Shown in pieces: positions 1 to 5,774 of a stretch of 10,091 bases of DNA; the first letter of the stretch is position 1, and the number at the start of each line of letters is the position of its first letter. This DNA is from UMGS1649 sp045604405. Its GTDB lineage: Bacteria; Bacillota; Clostridia; TANB77; CAG-465. The stretch lies in the NCBI GenBank assembly GCA_045604405.1, contig JAZUNZ010000029.1, forward strand, positions 1 to 10,091. Reading direction: 5' to 3'. The notes below the pieces were generated by a model. The model made no database searches. It was given only the letters and a program-made list of their open reading frames with translations, and was not told the DNA's origin. The position numbers were made by a program, and so were the translations under genes.

Positions 1-1194
1 GGAGTAATTGCATATAAAAATCTAAAAAGAAGTAAAAAGAAATACAGAACAACTGTTGTTTCTTTAACAGTTAGTATATTTGTTTTTATAGCAATGTTCT
101 CGTTTATGAATGAAAGCTTTTTTATGACAGATTCATATTATACTGATTATAAATATAATGTTGCAGTAAAAGGTATAAAAGAATATTCTGATGATGAAAT
201 TGAACGATTAAGAAATTTAGATAATATAAACGAAAGTTATATATTATATGAAAATATGTACTTGGGGAAAATTAAAGATAAAGATAAGATAATTTATTAT
301 AACGATTCTGGTTTAGATGAATCGGATGTAAGTGTTGATATTAAAGTAGTGGATTCAAATTCATTTAAAAAGTATGTTGAAGAATTAGGATTAAATTATA
401 ATGAAGTAAAAGATAAGGGGATTTTAATAGATGATTTAATATATTGGAGTACAACAAAAGAAAAAGAAATAATTACTAAAAGATATAATTATAAAAAAGG
501 CGACACAATAAATATGAAATATAGCCTTGAAGATGGTGAGGTTGAATTATCTGTTAAGTTAGCCGAAGTAACAACAAAAAGAGTAGTAGGACTTGAAAAT
601 AATTACCATAATGGAGGTTATCTAGTATTAAATCTAGATTATTATAAGGAACAAGCGAGATATCCATATATGTTAATGTATAATTCATCTAATACAGAGC
701 AGTTAGTAAAAGATATTGAGTTAATAGATTATAGATTATCAATAGGTGATATTGAAAGTTCTGCTCAAGCAGAAAGAGCAATGTTATTAGTAATTAGTAT
801 TTTCTTATATGGATTTATAAGTGTAATAACACTTATTGGTATAACTAATATTTTTAATACCATTACTTCAAATATGGAATTAAGGCAAAAAGAATTTGCA
901 ATGCTAAAAAGTGTTGGTATGACAAAAAAAGAATTTAACAGAATGATTAACTTGGAAACTTTATTTTATAGTACAAAATCCCTATGTTATGGTACTACAC
1001 TAGGATTAATTGGATCGTATATAATCCATTTAGCGTTTAGTAAAAATGTTGAAAGAGTATTTGCTCTGCCATTAACAGCAATTATTATTAGTATAATATT
1101 TGTATTTATTATAGTTTATATTATTATGAAGTATTCTATAAATAAGATTAACAAACAAAATACAATAGAAACAATTAGAAACGAAAATATATAA
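1..1194 (+). CDS. FtsX-type ABC transporter permease, C-terminal part (5' truncated by window edge)
   Basis: The reading frame is open from base 1, and the residues before the first ATG (at 94) continue the protein: AYKNLKRSKKKYR followed by a hydrophobic helix. This is the usual run-in to the second half of large (about 800-residue) FtsX-type permeases of peptide- or antibiotic-handling ABC transporters, so the true start lies upstream. After that first helix comes an extracytoplasmic domain of about 190 residues. Three more helices follow, roughly residues 229-256, 295-315 and 325-346 counted from the ATG at 94. The cytoplasmic segment MELRQKEFAMLKSVGM between the first two of these is the FtsX coupling motif expected to contact the ATPase, which is not in the window. 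Such permeases often sit beside two-component systems, as here, but a terminator and a separate promoter lie between them. The exported or sensed substrate cannot be told. Confidence 0.88.
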   Translation, partial: GVIAYKNLKRSKKKYRTTVVSLTVSIFVFIAMFSFMNESFFMTDSYYTDYKYNVAVKGIKEYSDDEIERLRNLDNINESYILYENMYLGKIKDKDKIIYYNDSGLDESDVSVDIKVVDSNSFKKYVEELGLNYNEVKDKGILIDDLIYWSTTKEKEIITKRYNYKKGDTINMKYSLEDGEVELSVKLAEVTTKRVVGLENNYHNGGYLVLNLDYYKEQARYPYMLMYNSSNTEQLVKDIELIDYRLSIGDIESSAQAERAMLLVISIFLYGFISVITLIGITNIFNTITSNMELRQKEFAMLKSVGMTKKEFNRMINLETLFYSTKSLCYGTTLGLIGSYIIHLAFSKNVERVFALPLTAIIISIIFVFIIVYIIMKYSINKINKQNTIETIRNENI

Positions 1195-1204
1195 TAATTT
1201 TATG

Positions 1205-1232
1205 AGGGATATCTAAAATATCCCTTTATTTA
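1205..1232 (+). terminator. Intrinsic terminator after the permease gene
   Basis: A perfect 8-bp stem, AGGGATAT (1205-1212) with ATATCCCT (1218-1225), has a 5-base loop CTAAA and is followed by the T-rich TTATTTAT. It begins 10 bases after the permease stop codon and separates the permease from the response regulator. Confidence 0.72.
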
Positions 1233-1259
1233 TGGTATAATTATAAAGAGAAAGGAAGG
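1233..1259 (+). promoter_or_regulatory. Extended -10 promoter and ribosome site for the two-component operon
   Basis: TGGTATAAT (1233-1241) is a perfect -10 with the extended TG. No good -35 is visible, because that position falls within the upstream terminator. Transcription would start near 1248, leaving a leader of about 17 bases that contains the ribosome site AAAGGAAGG (1251-1259), 5 bases before the ATG at 1265. Confidence 0.45.
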
Positions 1260-1264
1260 TAAAA

Positions 1265-1918
1265 ATGGATATATTATTAGTAGAAGATAATGAAAATATT
1301 ATTAGTGGATTAAAATATGCTTTTACAAAAAATAACTATAATTTAATTGCAAAAGATTGCGTTAAAACTGCAAAAGAATATTTAAACAATAATAAACCAG
1401 AACTTATAATATTAGATGTTTCACTTCCGGATGGTAATGGCTTTGATTTATATGAATCATTCATTAGAGAAAAAAAGATGCCGGTTATATTTTTAACTGC
1501 TCGTGATGATGAAAATGATGTTATTAAAGGACTAAATTTAGGTGCAGAAGACTATATGACTAAACCGTTTTCAACAAAAGAGTTATTGGTAAGAATAAAT
1601 AAGATTATTTTAAGAAATAAAAAAAATTCAATTATTAAGATAAAAGATATTAGTTTTGACTTGAATAAAATGATAGTAAAAAAGGGTGATAGCGAATTGG
1701 AGTTATCTAGTTTAGAATTAAAAATATTGCATTTATTATTTATAAATATAGGTAAAGTAGTTAAAAGAAATACAATACTAGATAAAATTTGGGAATGGAC
1801 TGGAAATGATGTTGATGACCACACGGTCACAGTTTATCTAAAACGAATAAGAGAGAAAATTGGAACTGATATTATAGTAACGATAAAAGGTATAGGGTAT
1901 AGAATAGATGAAGAATAG
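1265..1918 (+). CDS. OmpR/PhoB-family response regulator
   Basis: The 217-residue length and two-domain layout are typical of the family. The receiver domain (about 1-115) has the acidic pair E7-D8, the phospho-accepting D51 in LIILDVSLPDGNG, T78 in FLTARDD, Y97 and K100 in DYMTKPFS, so all catalytic and switch residues are present. The C-terminal winged helix (about 125-217) includes DDHTVTVYLKRIREKIG and the hairpin IVTIKGIGYRI. Phosphorylation by the kinase at 1908 should make it dimerise on DNA. Members of this family usually bind direct repeats about 11 bp apart, the layout seen at 3275-3293 and 5001-5019, so these are candidate targets; that link is inference. The first start after AAAGGAAGG was taken. 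The target genes of this particular regulator are unknown. Confidence 0.95.
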   Translation: MDILLVEDNENIISGLKYAFTKNNYNLIAKDCVKTAKEYLNNNKPELIILDVSLPDGNGFDLYESFIREKKMPVIFLTARDDENDVIKGLNLGAEDYMTKPFSTKELLVRINKIILRNKKNSIIKIKDISFDLNKMIVKKGDSELELSSLELKILHLLFINIGKVVKRNTILDKIWEWTGNDVDDHTVTVYLKRIREKIGTDIIVTIKGIGYRIDEE

Positions 1919-3119
1919 GAAATATTTATTTAAGTATTTTGTTAGAAGTTTTATAGTAATTAGTATTTTTTTAGTTTTATTCTTTTGGATTGAACGAGTT
2001 GAATATAATAGTTATAAACAAAATACAAATTATAAATTAAGTGCAATATTAGAAAAGGTAAAAGAAAAGTATCCTGATGTTAAAGAAGATGAATTATTAG
2101 ATATTTTAAAATCAAACGAAGTGAATAAGGATACATTAAGTCAATATGGGTATGATATTATTGATGATTCATATATAAAACAAAACGATTATGATAATAT
2201 GCTTTTTAATTTTTTGAAAATTATTACAGTATTATCAACATTTGCAATGTTAATGTATATATTTGTTAAGTACAACATTAGGACAGATAAAGAAATAGAT
2301 AAAATAATAAAGTGTATTGAAGAAATAAATCATAAAAATTATGAATTAAAATTAGAAGATTTGTCAGAAGATAAGTTATCAATCTTAAAACAGGAAATAT
2401 ATAAGACAACAATAATGCTAAAAGAAAATGCAGAAAACTCGCTGAAAGACAAAGTAGATTTAAAAAATTCATTACAAGATATTTCACATCAATTAAAAAC
2501 ACCATTAACTTCAATTAGTATAATGCTAGATAATATAATTGATGATCTTGATATGGATATTGATGTAAGAGATAATTTTATAAAACAAATAAAAAGAGAA
2601 ATTACTAATATTTCATTTTTAGTACAATCTATATTGAAACTATCTAAATTTGAATCTAATACTATTGATTTCAACAGAAAAGAAGTATCTGTTAAAAATA
2701 TAGTTGAAGAAACATTAAAAAATGTATCTAATTTATGTGATTTAAAAGATATAGAAATAAAAGTTACAAATAAATGTAAAAATAAAATTTATTGTGATTG
2801 TAAATGGCAAATAGAGGCTATAACTAATATTTTAAAGAACGCAGTAGAATATTCTAATAATGGAAGTAAAGTGTTATTAGAGTGTGAAGACAATAATTTA
2901 TATTCACAAATTAAAATTACAGACTATGGAAAGGGAATGGATAAGGAAGATACATTAAATATCTTCAAAAGATTTTACAAAGGTAAAGATTCTACAAAGG
3001 ATAGTATTGGGATTGGATTATCTTTGGCAAAGGCAATTATAGAGAAAGATAACGGAAGAATAATTGTTGAATCTGAAAATAATAAAGGTACAATATTCAC
3101 AATTAAATATTTTTATTAA
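1908..3119 (+). CDS. Membrane sensor histidine kinase
   Basis: This 403-residue protein has two transmembrane helices, about 10-28 and 102-121, enclosing an extracytoplasmic sensor region of about 73 residues that is rich in Lys, Asp and Tyr. A short linker leads to the dimerisation domain with the phospho-accepting H194 in DISHQLKTPLTSI. The ATP-binding domain shows the N box (N311 in ITNILKNAVEYS), the G1 box D339-x-G-x-G, the F box FKRFYKG and the G2 box GIGLSLAK (G368, G370). All key residues are intact. The start ATGAAGAATAG overlaps the last 11 bases of the response regulator gene, implying translational coupling and one operon. The loop is much longer than the short loops of BceS-type kinases, so sensing need not go through an ABC transporter, although a permease gene lies just upstream. 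The signal is unknown. Confidence 0.95.
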   Translation: MKNRKYLFKYFVRSFIVISIFLVLFFWIERVEYNSYKQNTNYKLSAILEKVKEKYPDVKEDELLDILKSNEVNKDTLSQYGYDIIDDSYIKQNDYDNMLFNFLKIITVLSTFAMLMYIFVKYNIRTDKEIDKIIKCIEEINHKNYELKLEDLSEDKLSILKQEIYKTTIMLKENAENSLKDKVDLKNSLQDISHQLKTPLTSISIMLDNIIDDLDMDIDVRDNFIKQIKREITNISFLVQSILKLSKFESNTIDFNRKEVSVKNIVEETLKNVSNLCDLKDIEIKVTNKCKNKIYCDCKWQIEAITNILKNAVEYSNNGSKVLLECEDNNLYSQIKITDYGKGMDKEDTLNIFKRFYKGKDSTKDSIGIGLSLAKAIIEKDNGRIIVESENNKGTIFTIKYFY

Positions 3120-3274
3120 AAAAATTAAGGAATAAAAAACGAAAAAGAACAACAAATTACGATTTGTAGGAGTAAACGATAAGTAATAAGGATTAGTAGT
3201 ACATTTGTGATTAGCGTAATGTAGTTAGTGAAATTTATTGATATAGTATAATATACGTTAAATTATTTTGCTAC
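3120..3274. other. Gene-free AT-rich spacer downstream of the kinase gene
   Basis: The gap between the kinase stop and the next gene (3604) is 484 bases. This first part has no convincing reading frame, no clear terminator for the kinase operon and no RNA gene that I recognise. It holds scattered short similar words (ATTAGTAG, ATTAGCG, TAGTTAG) that do not form a regular repeat, and a TATAAT at 3247-3252. The rest of the gap holds the small-RNA element, two hairpins and a promoter, listed separately. Confidence 0.5.
3225..3252 (+). promoter_or_regulatory. Possible upstream promoter
   Basis: A perfect TATAAT (3247-3252) has a weak TTAGTG (3225-3230) 16 bp upstream. If active, it would start near 3259 and read through the direct repeats and the small-RNA element at 3325. 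It could therefore serve as a second, unregulated start for that element, whose own -10 is poor. Confidence 0.3.
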
Positions 3275-3318
3275 TGCAGTACTACTGCAGTACAAACGAA
3301 ACAAGCGAAACAGACAAC
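3271..3318 (+). promoter_or_regulatory. Direct-repeat operator and promoter of small-RNA element copy 1
   Basis: An 11-bp unit CTACTGCAGTA is tandemly repeated (3271-3281 and 3282-3292), giving TGCAGTAC at 3275 and 3286. The last octamer runs into GTACAA (3290-3295), which sits 17 bp before GACAAC (3313-3318). Both match consensus -35/-10 poorly, so activity probably needs a bound activator. Every spacing, from repeats to -35 to -10 to the ATATCAAGG start, equals that of the copy at 5001-5051 with no gap, although the sequence between -35 and -10 is not conserved. That is what a promoter, rather than a simple duplicated block, should look like. Confidence 0.5.
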
Positions 3319-3324
3319 GCAGTC

Positions 3325-3403
3325 ATATCAAGGGGGCACAAGGCACGAAAACTTAATCGTGCGTGACTTGAGGAGCCAAAAAGCGGGTTTTTACCTGCTT
3401 TTT
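3325..3403 (+). ncRNA. Predicted structured small RNA, copy 1
   Basis: A predicted transcript of about 79 nt begins ATATCAAGG and ends in an intrinsic terminator. TCAAG (3328-3332) can pair with CTTGA (3367-3371), enclosing a hairpin GCACGA/TCGTGC (3343-3348 with 3357-3362, 8-base loop). The invariant CTTGAGGAGCCAAA (3367-3380) follows. The terminator has an 11-bp stem (3378-3388 with 3393-3403, one G-T pair, loop TTTT) ending in five T. A second copy at 5051-5132 keeps ATATCAAGGG, ACAAGGCAC and CTTGAGGAGCCAAA exactly, while the internal hairpin has a different sequence that still pairs. I do not recognise a known family; it matches no riboswitch consensus I know. It could be a trans-acting small RNA or a leader; the start is predicted, not shown. 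Confidence 0.55.
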
Positions 3404-3407
3404 ATTT

Positions 3408-3448
3408 ATGCCCATGTACCTCCAAAAGCAGGTAAAATGGGCATTTTT
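3408..3448 (+). terminator. Second terminator hairpin downstream of small RNA copy 1
   Basis: ATGCCCAT (3408-3415) pairs perfectly with ATGGGCAT (3437-3444). An inner stem TACCT/AGGTA (3417-3421 with 3430-3434) has the loop CCAAAAGC, and a run of five T (3444-3448) follows. It lies 4 bases after the terminator of the small RNA. Its inner strand can instead pair with that first terminator (see findings), so the two hairpins may exclude one another in one arrangement. Confidence 0.55.
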
Positions 3449-3496
3449 GCATTTTTGCTGATTTTTAAATGTACACAGATCTATTTAAAAAGTACT

Positions 3497-3521
3497 CGAA
3501 TTGCATTACGAACTGCATTAC
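3497..3521 (+). repeat. 12-bp direct repeat with TGCATTAC core upstream of the 3604 promoter
   Basis: CGAATTGCATTA (3497-3508) and CGAACTGCATTA (3509-3520) are adjacent and differ at one base, giving TGCATTAC at 3502-3509 and 3514-3521. This is the same octamer as in the operator at 5001-5019, but at 12-bp rather than 11-bp spacing. It ends 26 bp before the -35 box at 3548. It may be another binding site of the same regulator acting on the gene at 3604, or a decayed one; no small-RNA sequence follows. Confidence 0.5.
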
Positions 3522-3547
3522 TTTTTTATTGTGATTTTAGAGTGGTA

Positions 3548-3596
3548 TTGACAATAAATTTTGTTTAATATACAATGTTATCGTTATTTAAGGAGG
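3548..3596 (+). promoter_or_regulatory. Promoter and ribosome site for the membrane-protein pair
   Basis: A perfect -35 TTGACA (3548-3553) and a near-perfect -10 TACAAT (3571-3576) are separated by exactly 17 bp, with a start expected near 3583. The strong ribosome site AGGAGG (3591-3596) is 7 bases from the ATG at 3604. The leader would be only about 20 bases, so the small-RNA element upstream is not part of this transcript unless there is read-through. Confidence 0.75.
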
Positions 3597-3603
3597 AAAA
3601 CAA

Positions 3604-4422
3604 ATGAAAAATAAAAACATACAAGCAGTACTTGTTATAATTATATTTTTAGTATTAATAGCAGTAGTAGGAATATTGATAGCATTAAATATTAAGCAAT
3701 TTAACGATATAGATAAAAGTTTAAATAGTAATTTAAATATCAATCAAGATAAAAATATTAATAATATTGAAGAGATATCAAAACCAAATAATAATATTAC
3801 GCTCGATGAAAAGGAAAATGGAACAGAAGGAACACAAAACGAAACTAATATAGGAAACAATAATATTAGTATAGATATACCTAAGGAAGATAATACTGGA
3901 AATATAAATAAGTTCAGTGATTCAAAAAATGAAAGCAATACCGTAAAAGATAATCAAGATAAGGATAAAGATGCACAAAAAGGAAGTAGTACTACAAAAG
4001 AAAACGTTGAAAAGGTAACCGGAGAAATACAGAAAATAAACAATTTGTTAATACAACAAATAGAACGAGATTATAATAATAAGAATCTTAGAGGTGTTGA
4101 GGTTATGTCTGCGGTAAGACAGTACATATCATCTACCCAAGTAACAATTATACTTATGAAATCAGATAATAAAAGTATATTGGCTACAGCAGGAGCTAAA
4201 AAAGTATCTGGAAATGTTGTAAGTTTCAAAAATAATATGTTTGAAATAACAAAAGAAAATCTACTGTTAGAGGGTGGGACTCGTCATCACAATTCAGTGG
4301 CTGATTTTAATAATAGGAATAGTGAGGCATATATAGATTATTCAAAAACATATAAATCATATTTATTAAGACTAACTGAAACACAAGATTTAGTAGGAAT
4401 TGTTTTTGTAGAGAACAATTAG
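3604..4422 (+). CDS. Membrane-anchored protein with Asn-rich stalk, function unknown
   Basis: I do not recognise this 272-residue protein. A short basic N-terminus (MKNKNIQ) precedes one hydrophobic helix (about 8-29), which looks like an uncleaved signal anchor. Residues about 33-135 are a low-complexity stalk dominated by Asn, Asp, Lys, Glu and Ser, probably an unfolded spacer outside the membrane. A compact region of about 135 residues follows, with a helix (ENVEKVTGEIQKINNLLIQQI), then GVEVMSAVRQYI, several predicted strands, and YIDYSKTYKSYLLRL before the end GIVFVENN. There are no cysteines. The N-terminal helix plus strand-rich C-terminus recalls pilin-like or other surface-exposed proteins, but I see no prepilin cleavage motif, so this is only a suggestion. 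It is probably co-transcribed with the gene at 4442, 19 bases downstream. Confidence 0.85.
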   Translation: MKNKNIQAVLVIIIFLVLIAVVGILIALNIKQFNDIDKSLNSNLNINQDKNINNIEEISKPNNNITLDEKENGTEGTQNETNIGNNNISIDIPKEDNTGNINKFSDSKNESNTVKDNQDKDKDAQKGSSTTKENVEKVTGEIQKINNLLIQQIERDYNNKNLRGVEVMSAVRQYISSTQVTIILMKSDNKSILATAGAKKVSGNVVSFKNNMFEITKENLLLEGGTRHHNSVADFNNRNSEAYIDYSKTYKSYLLRLTETQDLVGIVFVENN

Positions 4423-4441
4423 TAAACAAAGGAGGAGAATA

Positions 4442-4951
4442 ATGGAAAAGACAAATGTGACTTCTGGAAAATTTACTTCAGAAATCATATGGGGAACAAT
4501 ACTTTATGGAATAATATTTGGATTAATATCAAATTTTTTAACACCAGATGGGTCAGATTGGTTGAGTATAGCTTTATCAGCTATTGTAGGTTTTTTGATG
4601 ACAGTTTTAGTTTGGATATTTGCAGTTAAATCTGTGCTTAAGAAAAAAACCACATCTAGAGAAAACATTTCTAAGATTATGAAAGGAGTATGGATATATT
4701 TTATAGCAATAATAATATTAACTTCAACAATAAATGTTTTTCAACTTCAAACAAAACTAGGAAATGCGAAAGAACAAATAGAAGTAATGTATGAAAATAG
4801 GAGCGAGTCTTTAAAACAAATGGCAGAGAAAGAACTACAAGAAGTTTCTACTCAAATGTATATTTCGATGTCAATTTTAATTGTAGTAGATATTATAAGT
4901 AATATATGCATGATAAGATATACCAAATATAAATTAGAAACATGTTTATAG
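4442..4951 (+). CDS. Four-helix membrane protein, function unknown
   Basis: This 169-residue protein is not recognised. Four hydrophobic segments are visible: about 15-33, 41-63, 83-102 and 140-160. Between the third and fourth lies a charged, probably helical stretch (about 104-138, GNAKEQIEVMYENRSESLKQM and on) that could form a coiled coil. No catalytic motif or ligand-binding signature is apparent. An excellent ribosome site, AAAGGAGGA (4428-4436), precedes the ATG, and the gene lies 19 bases after the stop of the gene at 3604. The two are thus likely one operon, and their products may work together in the membrane. Both lie between the two copies of the small-RNA element. Confidence 0.85.
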   Translation: MEKTNVTSGKFTSEIIWGTILYGIIFGLISNFLTPDGSDWLSIALSAIVGFLMTVLVWIFAVKSVLKKKTTSRENISKIMKGVWIYFIAIIILTSTINVFQLQTKLGNAKEQIEVMYENRSESLKQMAEKELQEVSTQMYISMSILIVVDIISNICMIRYTKYKLETCL

Positions 4952-4977
4952 AAAGCATAAAAACATGGTAGTTTTTA
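4941..4977 (+). terminator. Weak terminator at the end of the membrane-protein pair
   Basis: CATGTTT (4941-4947, overlapping the end of the gene at 4442) pairs with AAACATG (4961-4967). The 13-base loop can close further through TAT/ATA, and GTAGTTTTTATT with five T follows. The long loop and A-T-rich stem make it a modest candidate. Confidence 0.38.
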
Positions 4978-4991
4978 TTAAGTGTCCAAAG

Positions 4992-5044
4992 TTATTTTGT
5001 TGCATTACTATTGCATTACAACAATCAAGGTTGTAGCATACAAT
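4992..5044 (+). promoter_or_regulatory. Direct-repeat operator and promoter of small-RNA element copy 2
   Basis: TGCATTAC occurs at 5001-5008 and 5012-5019, so the repeat distance is 11 bp. The second octamer overlaps the -35 TTACAA (5016-5021), which stands exactly 17 bp before the -10 TACAAT (5039-5044). The predicted start is near 5051, where the block shared with copy 1 (ATATCAAGGG) begins. TTATTTTG (4992-4999) also recurs upstream of copy 1 (3263-3270), with 3 bp more before the octamers there. Direct repeats at 11 bp overlapping the -35 are the arrangement of Pho-box-type sites bound by OmpR/PhoB-family regulators. Confidence 0.58.
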
Positions 5045-5050
5045 GTAGTT

Positions 5051-5132
5051 ATATCAAGGGTTACAAGGCACAATATTTCGAAAGTGTATTGCTTGAGGAG
5101 CCAAAGTAGCAGGTCGTAAGGCCTGCTTTTTT
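5051..5132 (+). ncRNA. Predicted structured small RNA, copy 2
   Basis: This predicted transcript of about 82 nt is homologous to the element at 3325-3403. Shared blocks are ATATCAAGGG (5051), ACAAGGCAC (5063) and CTTGAGGAGCCAAA (5092-5105). TCAAG (5054-5058) can pair with CTTGA (5092-5096); the internal hairpin is CAATA/TATTG (5071-5075 with 5087-5091), different in sequence from copy 1 but still paired. It ends in a terminator with stem 5108-5115/5120-5127, loop GTAA and six T. The alternative is a cis-acting leader for the sugar transferase at 5193, but a promoter at 5144-5172 after the terminator argues that the RNA is a separate unit. I see no known family match and no reading frame inside. 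Confidence 0.58.
5108..5132 (+). terminator. Intrinsic terminator of small RNA copy 2
   Basis: AGCAGGTC (5108-5115) pairs with GGCCTGCT (5120-5127), an 8-bp stem with one T-G pair and a GTAA loop (GNRA type), running into TTTTTT (5127-5132). Copy 1 ends in a matching hairpin built on AGCGGGT/ACCTGCT. Confidence 0.82.
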
Positions 5133-5143
5133 GTGCATTTTTG

Positions 5144-5187
5144 TTGAAAAATACATGTAGCTATGATAGAATTTATATGCTAGGGTG
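5144..5187 (+). promoter_or_regulatory. Promoter and ribosome site for the sugar transferase-DedA operon
   Basis: TTGAAA (5144-5149) and TAGAAT (5167-5172) are exactly 17 bp apart, and TGA (5164-5166) just before the -10 gives an extended -10. A start near 5179 would leave a very short leader carrying AGGGTG (5182-5187), 5 bases before the ATG at 5193. Confidence 0.6.
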
Positions 5188-5192
5188 ATAGT

Positions 5193-5759
5193 ATGTATAA
5201 AAATTTTGTAAAGCCCATATTGGATTTTGTTATATCATTATTACTATTAATAATATTGTTTCCAGTGTTATTAATTACAGTGATTATAACTATTATGGAT
5301 TTAGGATTCCCAATACATAATAGATTACAAAAAAGAGAAGGGAAAAATAAAAAAATATTTGTTATGTACAAAATACGTACAAAAACAATGCCAACTAAAG
5401 CTAATGGGTACAAGGAAGAATATACAAAGACAAGTAGAATTATAGATAGATTAAGACTTAATGAAATACCGCAGCTTATAAATGTATTAAAAGGGGATAT
5501 GTCACTGGTTGGCCCGAGGCCTTTTATTCCAGGAGAGCTTTTGCCAGAAGGAAGAATAAGTGACAAGAGATATAAAGTAAGACCTGGAATGACAGGACTG
5601 GCTCAAATTCACGGTGGAAGGACAATATCTCATAAAGACAAATTAAAATATGATGAAATATATTATGACAATATAAGCTTTAAAATGGATGTAAAAATAG
5701 TCTTAAAAACAATATACAAGTTATTATTTCATAAAATAGATAGTAAAAAGAATATATAA
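5193..5759 (+). CDS. Phosphoglycosyl transferase (bacterial sugar transferase, PglC/WcaJ type)
   Basis: Enzymes of this family move a sugar-phosphate from a nucleotide sugar to undecaprenyl phosphate at the inner face of the membrane, the first step of building capsule, exopolysaccharide or glycoprotein glycans. This 188-residue protein has the family's size and order: a single N-terminal re-entrant hydrophobic segment (about 8-34, with D11 and P24), MYKIRT (59-63), then LNEIPQLINVLKGDMSLVGPRP ending at P110 (given here as landmarks E91, G101, G107), the RPGMTGLAQ stretch (130-138) and YDNISFKMD. It is oddly missing one residue: the catalytic Asp-Glu pair appears as N90-E91 (codon AAT at 5460-5462). 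That either weakens or abolishes the usual mechanism, or marks a variant subfamily. It lies 15 bases upstream of the DedA gene, probably in one operon. The sugar donor is not predictable. Confidence 0.92.
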   Translation: MYKNFVKPILDFVISLLLLIILFPVLLITVIITIMDLGFPIHNRLQKREGKNKKIFVMYKIRTKTMPTKANGYKEEYTKTSRIIDRLRLNEIPQLINVLKGDMSLVGPRPFIPGELLPEGRISDKRYKVRPGMTGLAQIHGGRTISHKDKLKYDEIYYDNISFKMDVKIVLKTIYKLLFHKIDSKKNI

Positions 5760-5774
5760 TAATGGAGAGAAAAA

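Noticed and set aside
3359..3568. Open reading frame of 69 residues on the plus strand across the small-RNA terminators
   Set aside because: It starts inside the RNA hairpin, covers both terminators and the 12-bp repeats, has no ribosome site and no protein-like composition.
5001..5019. LytTR-type (AgrA/VirR) binding repeats
   Set aside because: Those repeats usually stand about 21 bp apart and have a different core; 11-bp spacing fits OmpR-type regulators better.
5051..5132. Cyclic-di-GMP, SAM or other known riboswitch controlling the sugar transferase
   Set aside because: The conserved words do not match the cores I know for these classes, and a promoter between the terminator and the gene makes a cis-switch less likely. 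Not ruled out without a covariance search.
3271..5132. Insertion-sequence or composite transposon bounded by the two similar elements
   Set aside because: The copies are direct, differ in sequence, include promoter and terminator logic, and no transposase or target-site duplication is visible.
5180..5566. 128-residue reading frame antisense to the sugar transferase
   Set aside because: It is a shadow of a gene with clear family motifs; no ribosome site or independent support.
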